This document shows, one piece after another, positions 7,419 to 13,172 of a stretch of DNA of 13,172 bases. Source of the DNA: an uncultured Catenibacterium sp. (GTDB taxonomy: Bacteria; Bacillota_I; Bacilli_A; Erysipelotrichales; Coprobacillaceae); NCBI RefSeq assembly GCF_900540665.1, contig NZ_UQGV01000065.1, forward strand, positions 1 through 13,172, given 5' to 3'. The notes beneath the pieces are model-generated. The model worked only from the letters and a program-made list of their open reading frames with translations. It did not search any database and was not told the DNA's origin. The number at the start of each line of letters is the position of its first letter. Positions within the stretch are counted from its first letter, which is position 1. The position numbers and the translations under genes were made by a program.

Positions 7419-8029
7419 TTATGCCGATATCGGCATAACCCACCTTGTGGTGTTCCGATAATTGACTCCTTATATTCTTTATCAACCATGATTCCACTGA
7501 CAAGGAATTTTCTAATGAGCGATACAATCTCTCCGCTTTTCACATCCTTCATCACAAGACTAATCAGTTTATCATGGTTGACTGTATCAAAGAATTTCTC
7601 CAAATCAATATCAACAACCCATTGGAATCCATCATTCATGTATTCCAATGCTTTGATAATTGCCATTTCACAACATCTATTCGGCCTAAATCCAAAACTG
7701 TTATCACTGAATTTCGGTTCATAGATTGGTATAAGTACTTGTGCGATTGCTTGTTGTACAAACCTATCTAAGACTGTTGGTACTCCTAACTTTCTAACAC
7801 CACCGTCAGGTTTTGGTATCTCTACTCTTTTTACCGGTTGTGGTTTATATGTTCTTTTACGTATCGATTCTTTGATTTCATCAAGATTTTCATCTAAATA
7901 ATCCTTTAAATCCGATACTTCCATACCATCTATTCCACAAGCACCTCTGTTTCTTCTTACTTGGGCCAGTGCCAGACCAAGATTTTCTTCACTTAGCATC
8001 TTATCAAGTAATGTGTTATCAGTTTTCAT
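7382..8029 (-). pseudogene. ltrA: Group II intron maturase/RT, N-terminal fragment
   Basis: This is the 5' part of the split maturase gene. The native sequence runs from 8029 to the break in the target copy at 7439-7446. It contains RT motifs RT0-RT4: LGLALAQVRRNRGACGIDGM, KRVEIPKPDGGVRKLGVPT, FGFRPNRCCEMAI, the catalytic-Asp motif VVDIDLEKFFD (about residues 138-148) and GTPQGG (192-197). After the break it reads 18 foreign residues encoded by the RIT end (LCRYRHNPPYVDKDIMPS) and stops at 7382. I placed the start at ATG 8029 behind GGAGG (11 bp), because an ATG at 8047 overlaps that GGAGG. Without YADD the fragment cannot be an active polymerase, though it could still bind intron RNA. Confidence 0.86.
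7411..7446. repeat. 36-bp perfect palindrome at the right RIT junction
   Basis: AAGGTGGG, the 20-bp core TTATGCCGATATCGGCATAA (7419-7438) and CCCACCTT form an uninterrupted 36-bp palindrome centred on GATATC. The left part belongs to the right inverted repeat and the right part is the target copy. The core consists of two head-to-head TTATGCCGA motifs, the same motif found twice in each inverted repeat. It is a probable recombinase binding or attachment site, and has no counterpart at the left junction. Confidence 0.88.
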
Positions 8030-8047
8030 AATTTCCGTTACCTCCAT

Positions 8048-8558
8048 TTCTCTCGCTATCCATTATGCTCACTTCCCCTACATTCTTCTTTCGGGCTTCC
8101 TAGTGTATTTGTACTATCTCTGACGCTTACGCATAATGGAATCAATCCTAATTTTAATAACTGATAGATTTATTCGGCCCTTCGCTCCATTTCCATTACA
8201 GAAATTTCTTCACTACTACGACCTCTGCTGACTTCTTGTGATTCGCTGTTGCTAGGATAATTATCCCTCACAAGACCTCCCGGGATAAGGTCATATCTCT
8301 TTCTCTCCATATATCCGCCACATTTACATATAACAGTCCTATTCCGCAATCTCTTATGACTTCGTGTTGTTTTGCACACTCATCCCCGTTTATACGCCTT
8401 ATATGTGATTCGTGTTCCTCGGACCAGAGTTTTGCCTCCATCTTCTTTCAGATTCTATCTCACGATAGACACCCTTGATTTTGGCTAGTGGTTGGCAGTT
8501 GCGGCATCGCCCCCACAGTGGACTTTCACCACCTAGATATATGCCATGCCCGGCATAC
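8048..8558 (-). ncRNA. Group IIC intron 5' RNA (domains I-IV start)
   Basis: No protein gene is credible here. The minus strand carries the ribozyme 5' half: GTATGCCGGGCATGG at the splice site, GGTGAAAGTCCAC, a GTGTCTATC/GATAGA stem, GGAGGCAAAACTCTGGTCC, GAGGAACACGAA, and later CCCGGGAGGTCTTG and AGTCAGCAGAGGTCGTAG. These match the order of domain I-III elements in the O. iheyensis class IIC intron as I remember it. The 5' end GTATG departs from the common GTGYG. Confidence 0.8.
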
Positions 8559-8588
8559 AAAAAAGGGGGATAGCATCCGCTATCTCCC
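8559..8588 (-). terminator. Intrinsic terminator of the lysine operon (class IIC intron target)
   Basis: On the minus strand GGGG-A-GATAGC, loop GGAT, GCTATC-CCCC form a strong stem followed by TTTTTT. It starts 5 bp after the lysA stop codon. The group II intron begins at the base after the T-run, so the terminator should remain functional. Confidence 0.9.
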
Positions 8589-8593
8589 CATGA

Positions 8594-9895
8594 CTATTCT
8601 TCATCAAATAAAACTAGATCATCAAATGTCTGTCTTCTTACTACCACTCTTGATTCACCTTCATAAGTGAATACTACAGCTGGTTTAGGTAACTGGTTGT
8701 AATTAGAAGACATAGAGTAGTTATATGCACCTGTAGAGAATACTGCAAAAATATCTCCTGGCATAATATTAGCAGTTACTGGAAGATCTTTAGTAATCAT
8801 ATCAGCACTTTCACAGATTTTACCTACAACTGTTACAGTCTTAGTTTTTGTTTCTCCTGCTTTATTTGCAACAATACCATCATATTTCGCATCATATAAA
8901 GGTGTACGGATATTATCAGACATACCACCATCAATAGAGACATAAGTACGTACATCAGGGATTTCTTTAATACATCCTACTGTATAAAGAGTAATACCTG
9001 CATTACCTACAACATAACGTCCTGGTTCAATCATAACAGCTGGACGTTCCCATCCATGACTATCATATTCATTATAAATAACCTTCATGATTTCTGATGT
9101 AATAGATTCAAAATCAAGTGGTTCATCCTGTTTAGTATAAGCAATACCATAACCACCACCAGCATTGATCTTACTTGTTACAACACCAAATGTATTATAG
9201 ATTTCATTCACAAACTTCATGAACTGAAGCATTGCATTCACATAAGCGAATAAATCAAATACCTGAGAACCGATATGACAATGAATTCCTTCATATTCGA
9301 TATTATCAGACTCTAAGATTCGCTGAATAGCTTTTAAATAGATACCATAATGAGAACTAAAGCCAAACTTAGTATCCTTATGACCAGTCATAATATAGTT
9401 ATGACCACCAGCTTTAATACCAGGGACAATTCTTAAAGTTGCTTTTACTTTCTTACCTAGTTTACCTGCAATCTTTTCACAGTTTTCAATTTCATAAAAG
9501 TTATCTACTACGAAATGAGTCACATCATGACTTAATGCATATTCAATTTCTGAAGGAAGCTTATTGTTTCCATGGAAGTAGATCTTATCTGGATCAAATC
9601 CAGCACGTAATGCAATACTGATTTCTCCTGCAGATACGCAGTCAATTCCAATACCATATTCATTTGCAAGCTTATAGATTGCAAGACAGCTAAAAGACTT
9701 AGAAGCAAATAATGGAAGTGCCTTTTCATACTTATCCATGAACTTTGTCTTTAATTCATTCATCTGATGTCTAATATGACCTTCACTCATAACATAAAGT
9801 GGTGTGCCATACTGTTTTGCGAGATCAGATGCTTTAATACCATCTATATATAAATCATTGCCTTTTATATCAGCAAACTGTGTCTGTAATACCAT
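8594..9895 (-). CDS. lysA: Diaminopimelate decarboxylase
   Basis: This is a 433-residue PLP enzyme that converts meso-diaminopimelate to L-lysine, the last step of the pathway. It has the alanine-racemase-type barrel with the PLP lysine K66 in FASKS, HCHIGSQ (H207), the phosphate-binding glycine loop INAGGGYG (246-250), EPGR (290-293), then CESAD (C361, E362) and GAYNYS (Y391) from the C-terminal beta domain and dimer interface. The PLP motif FASKSFSC differs from the common YAxKAN of many LysA proteins but keeps the lysine. The gene starts 10 bp after dapB behind AAGGGG, and is the last gene of the riboswitch-controlled operon, followed by a terminator. Confidence 0.93.
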   Translation of the reverse strand: MVLQTQFADIKGNDLYIDGIKASDLAKQYGTPLYVMSEGHIRHQMNELKTKFMDKYEKALPLFASKSFSCLAIYKLANEYGIGIDCVSAGEISIALRAGFDPDKIYFHGNNKLPSEIEYALSHDVTHFVVDNFYEIENCEKIAGKLGKKVKATLRIVPGIKAGGHNYIMTGHKDTKFGFSSHYGIYLKAIQRILESDNIEYEGIHCHIGSQVFDLFAYVNAMLQFMKFVNEIYNTFGVVTSKINAGGGYGIAYTKQDEPLDFESITSEIMKVIYNEYDSHGWERPAVMIEPGRYVVGNAGITLYTVGCIKEIPDVRTYVSIDGGMSDNIRTPLYDAKYDGIVANKAGETKTKTVTVVGKICESADMITKDLPVTANIMPGDIFAVFSTGAYNYSMSSNYNQLPKPAVVFTYEGESRVVVRRQTFDDLVLFDEE

Positions 9896-9905
9896 ACCAT
9901 TCCCC

Positions 9906-10652
9906 TTAATATAATGTTTTTAAATCGAATAAACCTTTATCTTTATTCATTAATGCCTTTAATGCAGCAACAGCACCATTCGCAAATACTTCTTTAGAAA
10001 GAGCTGTATGCTTTACTTCTACGATTTCATCCTGTCCTGCAAACATGACTGTATGTTCACCAAAGATTGTCCCACCTCTTATAGATGAAATACCTACTTC
10101 ATTTCTTTCTCTCTTACGATGAATAGAATGACGATCATATGTAGGTTCTAATGAATCATCTATCGCATTGTTGATGCCATCATATAACATCACTGCTGTA
10201 CCTGATGGTGAATCAATCTTCTGATTATGATGTTTTTCCATGATTTCAATATCAAAATGATGTTCAAAGAATTCTTTCGCAAATTCACTCACCATCTTAT
10301 TCATCATAGCCACACCATAAGAAGTGTTATAAGACTGGAAGAGGGCAATCTCATGAGAAGCTTCTTCAATCTTCTTTAAGTCTTCTGCACTAAAACCAGT
10401 TGTTGCGAATACCACTTTACACTTATTCTTTAATGCATAAGATAGAATACTATCTAGATTAGCAGGATGTGAGAAATCAATAATTGCATCAATATCATCC
10501 TGTACTTCATCTAATGACTTATATGCAGGTACTTCTGGCTGTACATCAAACACAGGAGATACAACACCAGCTAATTCTAAATCCGCATCATTCATCACTG
10601 CATGGGCTACTTTCTTACCCATTAAACCATAACCATATACTAATACTTTCAT
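9906..10652 (-). CDS. dapB: 4-hydroxy-tetrahydrodipicolinate reductase
   Basis: This 248-residue cytosolic enzyme reduces the DapA product to tetrahydrodipicolinate with NAD(P)H. The Rossmann motif GYGLMG is at residues 7-12, the catalytic HHNQK at 141-145 and the substrate-binding DSPSGTA at 147-153. These are the family signature, and the length is on the short side of the family (about 250-270). ATG 10652 is preceded by AAGGG at 8 bp, and the dapA stop codon ends one base before it, so the genes are tightly coupled. In-frame codons further upstream would lie inside dapA and were not used. Confidence 0.93.
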   Translation of the reverse strand: MKVLVYGYGLMGKKVAHAVMNDADLELAGVVSPVFDVQPEVPAYKSLDEVQDDIDAIIDFSHPANLDSILSYALKNKCKVVFATTGFSAEDLKKIEEASHEIALFQSYNTSYGVAMMNKMVSEFAKEFFEHHFDIEIMEKHHNQKIDSPSGTAVMLYDGINNAIDDSLEPTYDRHSIHRKRERNEVGISSIRGGTIFGEHTVMFAGQDEIVEVKHTALSKEVFANGAVAALKALMNKDKGLFDLKTLY

Positions 10653-10653
10653 C

Positions 10654-11553
10654 TTAATAACCCTTGCTTTCAAATTCTTTCATTGCATCAAATAATAACT
10701 TCTTATTTTCTTCTGTAGTTGGAATTAAAGGCTGACGAAGCATATCACTTTCAATAACACCCATATGCTTTAAAGCAGCCTTAGGCATGATTGGGTTTAC
10801 GTCAATAAATAAGTATTTAGATACATCATTTAAATCATAAGCCATCTTTCTAGCTAATTCTAAATCACCTTTTAATGCAGCCTGGGCAAACATTTCTGTT
10901 TCTCTTGGATAAAGGTTAGATAATACTGAAATAACACCTTTTCCTCCTGCTGCGATAAATGGAAGAATATTATCGTCACATCCAGAATATAAATCAAAGT
11001 CCATATCCTTAGTACGTGTTAATACTTCCATTGCATATGCAATATCATCTGTTGCATCCTTCATTGCAACGATATTAGGTACTTTTGCAAGTTCTACTAC
11101 TGTATCTACACTGATCTTCATACCAGTTCTACCTGGTACATTATACATAATAAGTGGTAAATCACTTGCCGCAGCAACAGCCTTATAATGTTCAATTAAA
11201 CCTCTCTGAGAAGTCTTATTGTAGTAAGGTGTTACAACTAAGTTTGCGTCAGCACCTGCTTCAGCATTGAACTTAGCCTTTCTAATAGCCTGTGCAGTAT
11301 AGTTAGAACCTGCACCTGCAATAACCTTTACACCTGTACCCTTAGCCATTTCTACTGTAATCTTAGTAAGTTCAAATTCATCTTCAATATCAATAGTGGC
11401 AGGTTCACCAGTAGTACCATTGACAAGTAATGCTTTTACACCACCATCAATCATTCTCTGAACCTGTCTCTTATAACCTTCATAATCAATACTTCCATCT
11501 TCAAACATTGGTAATACCAATGCAACACCTGTTCCTTCAAAAATTGGTTCCAT
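10654..11553 (-). CDS. dapA: 4-hydroxy-tetrahydrodipicolinate synthase
   Basis: This 299-residue class I aldolase condenses pyruvate with aspartate semialdehyde, the committed step to lysine and meso-DAP. The Schiff-base lysine is K165 (IVAMKDATD). The catalytic triad and carboxylate-binding residues are visible: T47/T48 in NGTTGEPAT, Y110/Y111 in VTPYYNK, and Y137 and R142 in YNVPGRTG. The gene starts 1 bp after the ACT gene stop. AGGAGG lies 12 bp before the ATG, somewhat far. It is second in the riboswitch-controlled operon. Feedback sensitivity to lysine cannot be judged here. Confidence 0.94.
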   Translation of the reverse strand: MEPIFEGTGVALVLPMFEDGSIDYEGYKRQVQRMIDGGVKALLVNGTTGEPATIDIEDEFELTKITVEMAKGTGVKVIAGAGSNYTAQAIRKAKFNAEAGADANLVVTPYYNKTSQRGLIEHYKAVAAASDLPLIMYNVPGRTGMKISVDTVVELAKVPNIVAMKDATDDIAYAMEVLTRTKDMDFDLYSGCDDNILPFIAAGGKGVISVLSNLYPRETEMFAQAALKGDLELARKMAYDLNDVSKYLFIDVNPIMPKAALKHMGVIESDMLRQPLIPTTEENKKLLFDAMKEFESKGY

Positions 11554-11554
11554 T

Positions 11555-12013
11555 TTATGCTAATTCCTCCTGAATTTTTTCTAATGCTTTCTTTAAATAT
11601 TTCTTTTCTATAACATATGAAATAGATACTTCACTTGTTGTCACCTGAGCAAATGGGATCTGGTTATCACCTAGAACTTTAAATAACTTACTTGCAAAAC
11701 CGACTTCATTTTCCATATGACCTTCTACAACAAGCTTACCTACATTCTTAGATGCAAATACACCAATACGTGGGTGATTTTTCTTAACTTCTTCAATAGC
11801 CTTGTTTAAAGCACTTTGTGCTTTTGCATCACATGTGAAATCAATACGCATTTCATCTTCTAGCATGACTGATGAGATCATATCGATGTTCACACCTTCA
11901 CGACTAATTGTTTCAAACACATCAGCCACAAAAAGAGGATTCTTTTCAACATTCATTAACTTAACCTGAATAATGTCTTCTTCAATCTCTAATCTTGTAA
12001 TCATACTGTTCAT
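11555..12013 (-). CDS. Stand-alone tandem ACT-domain protein, aspartokinase regulatory-domain-like
   Basis: The protein has 152 residues and no kinase domain. It consists of two ACT-like beta-alpha-beta units (about 8-75 and 83-150). The sequence follows the regulatory half of aspartokinases: NIDMISSVMLEDEMRIDFTC resembles the 'VDMIVQ...DISFTV' segment, and TTSEVSISYVIEKKYLKKALEKIQEEL resembles the 'TSEIKIS' end. Aspartokinase ACT pairs bind lysine or threonine, so this is likely a lysine sensor or a separate beta-type subunit. I chose ATG 12013, with GGAG nine bases upstream. A longer frame to 12160 would run back through the terminator and riboswitch and is not credible. It is the first gene behind the lysine riboswitch and is followed directly by dapA. 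Whether it partners an aspartokinase encoded elsewhere is inference. Confidence 0.78.
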   Translation of the reverse strand: MNSMITRLEIEEDIIQVKLMNVEKNPLFVADVFETISREGVNIDMISSVMLEDEMRIDFTCDAKAQSALNKAIEEVKKNHPRIGVFASKNVGKLVVEGHMENEVGFASKLFKVLGDNQIPFAQVTTSEVSISYVIEKKYLKKALEKIQEELA

Positions 12014-12037
12014 CTTCATCATCTCCATTTTTTTTAT

Positions 12038-12069
12038 AAAAAAATATTGCAATGGGGCCATTGCAATAT
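12038..12069 (-). terminator. Riboswitch-controlled terminator
   Basis: ATATTGCAATGG, two C, then CCATTGCAATAT form a perfect 12-bp hairpin followed by a run of seven T, about 25 bp before the ACT gene start. Its 5' arm overlaps the antiterminator (12060-12072), so the two are mutually exclusive. Confidence 0.88.
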
Positions 12070-12083
12070 AATTAGTAGTCTTC

Positions 12084-12250
12084 ATTATATTCAATAGCGC
12101 ACCACAAATATTTTGTGACAGTGAATAAGATCTTCTCTTATCCCCCAGATAACAGTTCATATACAGTTCCCTGTCTCTTCGGCATTTGCTCCCCCTTCAT
12201 TATCTGGCTGTATCCATTAATAACGAATTCTTAACGCATGCACCTCTATT
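12084..12250 (-). promoter_or_regulatory. Lysine riboswitch (L-box) with antiterminator
   Basis: The minus strand shows the conserved L-box elements in order: AGAGGTGC after the P1 5' strand AATAG (12246-12250), AGGGGGAGC...GCCGAAG (about 12177-12197), a perfect CCAGATAA/TTATCTGG helix (12200-12207 with 12145-12152), CTGGGGG, and the P1 3' strand CTATT (12093-12097). ATTGAATATAAT (12084-12095), which overlaps P1, can instead pair with ATTATATTGCAAT (12060-12072) as an antiterminator. Lysine binding should stabilise P1, free the terminator and shut off the ACT-dapA-dapB-lysA operon. Confidence 0.9.
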
Positions 12251-12257
12251 TGTCACC

Positions 12258-12263
12258 ATAATA
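12258..12263 (-). promoter_or_regulatory. Tentative -10 hexamer of the lysine operon
   Basis: TATTAT on the minus strand lies just before the riboswitch, within 10 bp of the upstream gene's stop codon. The -35 position holds only a T-run, so the promoter is weakly supported; readthrough from the upstream genes is an alternative. Confidence 0.3.
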
Positions 12264-12271
12264 ACATATTA

Positions 12272-12685
12272 TCACTCATAAAAAAAGTGATTTTCTTCTA
12301 AATAGTGCATATATTCTTTAATCCAGGGACTATCTATCGCATATCGCTGAAGCATTAATACAACTTCCTGTCCTTGGTACATGAAGCGCATCTCTGATTC
12401 AGCCCCTTTCTTTTTCACTTTAAAATCTGTCACAAAACGATAATCAAAAAAGTAAACACCCTCTAAAAACTTCAGATTATCATATTGCATGAAAGTAATA
12501 CCAACACGTTCAAAACTTAATACATAGAATTCTGTTTTCTTGCTGACTATATGACCTAACCACATAGTAAGTGCTGTTTTCTTCCAATTCACCTGATACT
12601 TCGTATGTGCAAAGGCTACATTATTATGAAATGATATACCTGACAAACGCACATAATCTTCTAGCAGTTTTTCTCTATTATTCAT
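12272..12685 (-). CDS. Hypothetical protein, possibly PH-like fold
   Basis: The protein has 137 residues, no signal peptide and no membrane segment. An N-terminal region (NREKLLEDYVRLSGIS) is followed by alternating strands (TEFYVLSFERVGITFMQYDN, GVYFFDYRFVTDFKVKKKG, MRFMYQGQEVVLMLQRYAI) and an ending helix (PWIKEYMHYLEENHFFYE). The strand-rich body with a terminal helix resembles bacterial PH-domain proteins of the YokE type, but this is a structural impression only. The start overlaps the VOC gene stop by 8 bp (ATGAATAA), so the two are translationally coupled and may act together. I cannot name a function. Confidence 0.7.
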   Translation of the reverse strand: MNNREKLLEDYVRLSGISFHNNVAFAHTKYQVNWKKTALTMWLGHIVSKKTEFYVLSFERVGITFMQYDNLKFLEGVYFFDYRFVTDFKVKKKGAESEMRFMYQGQEVVLMLQRYAIDSPWIKEYMHYLEENHFFYE

Positions 12686-13055
12686 GGATTTCTAAAGGCA
12701 ATTGATCAGGATCTTTAAAAAATGTCATTTTCTTGCCAGTAAATGTGTCAAAACGAATCGGTTCTGTTTCAATACCTAATGCATTGAGTTCTTTTACAGT
12801 TTCTTCTACATCTTCTACCTTAAAAGCCAGATGTCTAAGACCTGCTGTTTCAGGGAAGGGGTGAAGTGGGGCATCAGCCTTAACGAATATTTCTAATTCC
12901 ATATCTCCAAGTTGAAGATCTAACTTGATATCCTGTTTATCCTCTCTCTTATTTTCTCTAATAATATTAAAGCCTAATTTATTGACATAAAAGTCAATTG
13001 TTTGATCATAATCTTTTGTAATGATCGCAATATGATGTACTGTGTCTAATCTCAT
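12678..13055 (-). CDS. Glyoxalase/VOC-family protein (SMU.1112c/YwkD-like)
   Basis: This 125-residue protein has one vicinal-oxygen-chelate domain made of two beta-alpha-beta-beta-beta modules. The four expected metal ligands are present: H8 (VHHIAII), E55 (LEIF), H75 (GLRHLAF) and E122 (LEIHE). The segments KLDL, AGLRHLAFKVEDVEE, EPIRFD and FFKDPDQLPLEIHE fit the small VOC subgroup often annotated as lactoylglutathione lyase-like. The true substrate of that subgroup is generally unknown, so glyoxalase I activity should not be assumed. AGGAGG stands 8 bp before the ATG. The gene overlaps the next by 8 bp, and directly upstream lies a probable TnpB-element end. Confidence 0.85.
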   Translation of the reverse strand: MRLDTVHHIAIITKDYDQTIDFYVNKLGFNIIRENKREDKQDIKLDLQLGDMELEIFVKADAPLHPFPETAGLRHLAFKVEDVEETVKELNALGIETEPIRFDTFTGKKMTFFKDPDQLPLEIHE

Positions 13056-13091
13056 AAGAGCACCTCCTGTTACTATTATATCATTGACATC

Positions 13092-13172
13092 GTGAACTAC
13101 CTCGACTTAATACTCCGTATTTGAAGTCAAGGCTTCTAGGATGCTTACGCATCCGTTTAAGAAGATTGATAT
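13092..13172 (-). mobile_element. Probable right end / omega-RNA scaffold of an IS200/IS605-type TnpB element (partial)
   Basis: On the minus strand a GGATGC-GTAA-GCATCC hairpin (13139-13154) is followed by TAGAAG, then CCTTGACTT...AAGTCGAGG (13132-13100, one wobble pair), then TAGTTCAC ending at 13092. This hairpin pair with TAGAAGCC...GAGGTAGTTCAC resembles right ends of IS605-family or solo tnpB elements of gut Firmicutes, as I remember them. The tnpB gene itself would lie outside the window to the right. The following bases (13091 downward, GATGTCAATGATATAATAG) would be the guide portion. They include a TATAAT at 13075-13080 that may also serve as the -10 of the VOC gene. Confidence 0.45.

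Larger units (their letters stand above)
3983..7446 (+). mobile_element. RIT (recombinase-in-trio) element with 8-bp target duplication
   Basis: Three overlapping tyrosine recombinase genes in one orientation, and nothing else, lie between long inverted repeats. This is the organisation described for RIT elements. The interrupted maturase gene defines the ends. CCCACCTT occurs at 3983-3990 and 7439-7446, and removing one copy plus the 3,448 bp between them restores an uninterrupted RT reading frame through GTPQGGNLSP. Inside are inverted repeats 3983-4071 and 7330-7418, and a 20-bp palindrome at 7419-7438 present only at the right end. All three recombinases look intact, so the element could be active. 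Confidence 0.85.
3209..8558 (-). mobile_element. Group IIC intron, interrupted by a RIT element
   Basis: The minus strand begins GTATGCCGGGCATGG at 8558, directly after the T-run of the lysA terminator. It continues through motifs shared with the structurally known class IIC intron of Oceanobacillus iheyensis: GGTGAAAGTCCAC, AAGGGTGTC, GGAATCTGAA-like, GGTCCGAGGAACACGAA. A maturase reading frame follows, then domain V, then a domain VI with a bulged A in CCTACTC, ending near GAT at 3209. Without the 3.46-kb insertion the intron is about 1.9 kb, a normal size. Insertion behind an intrinsic terminator and a maturase without an endonuclease domain are hallmarks of class IIC. The intron is probably immobile now because its RT gene is split, although its RNA might still be helped in trans. 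Confidence 0.85.

Noticed and set aside
3290..8029. The reverse transcriptase pieces as a retron, DGR or Abi-type defence RT
   Set aside because: Maturase domain X, intron domains I and V/VI on both sides and insertion after a terminator identify a group II intron; no msr/msd or template repeat is visible.
8170..8379. A small minus-strand reading frame of 69 codons inside the intron
   Set aside because: It coincides with conserved group II intron RNA segments and has no protein-like features; it is an accident of the ribozyme sequence.
8559..8588. The GATAGC inverted repeat as part of the intron
   Set aside because: It precedes the intron GTATG start, has the stem plus T-run form of a terminator and follows the lysA stop directly, so it belongs to the 5' exon.
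12014..12160. A longer N-terminus for the ACT protein starting at 12160
   Set aside because: Those 49 codons run through the terminator, the antiterminator and part of the riboswitch aptamer; a good ribosome site serves ATG 12013.

Overview
The window is AT-rich, low-GC Firmicutes-type DNA: strong AGGAGG/GGAG ribosome binding sites, a lysine riboswitch, intrinsic terminators with U-tracts and a lipobox lipoprotein. It resembles a gut Erysipelotrichia- or Clostridia-like commensal, but no marker gene fixes the lineage, so that placement is inference. Almost every host gene lies on the minus strand, so the window is best read from right to left.

Right part (13172 to 8559). At the edge is a short structured stretch resembling the right end (omega-RNA scaffold) of an IS200/IS605-type TnpB element. 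Next come two overlapping genes, a glyoxalase/VOC-fold protein and a small unrecognised protein. They are followed by a lysine-biosynthesis operon: a lysine riboswitch with terminator and antiterminator, a stand-alone tandem-ACT protein resembling the regulatory half of aspartokinase, then dapA, dapB and lysA. The operon ends in a strong intrinsic terminator. The lysine riboswitch implies that high lysine stops transcription before the ACT gene.

Middle (8558 to 3209). A group II intron of class IIC type begins at the last T of the lysA terminator, the usual target of this class. Its 5' RNA domains, a maturase/reverse transcriptase of about 428 codons and domains V and VI are all recognisable. 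The RT gene is split exactly at its conserved GTPQGG/NLSP motif by a 3.46-kb element. That element carries three consecutive, overlapping, apparently intact tyrosine recombinase genes, the 'recombinase in trio' (RIT) arrangement. It has 89-bp inverted terminal repeats (the outer 58 bp perfect), an 8-bp direct repeat of the target, and an extra 20-bp palindrome at one end only. Joining its ends would make a perfect 136-bp palindrome. This nested, symmetric element is the most interesting object here.

Left part (3208 to 1). Four tandem 33-bp repeats lie directly in front of an AAA ATPase with a DUF4143/PD-(D/E)XK-like C-terminus. That gene is followed by a sequence able to fold into a compact three-way junction and by a terminator. 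Next is a two-gene unit encoding a secreted permuted NlpC/P60 (YiiX-like) cysteine hydrolase, whose start region looks frameshifted by one base, and a small lipoprotein.
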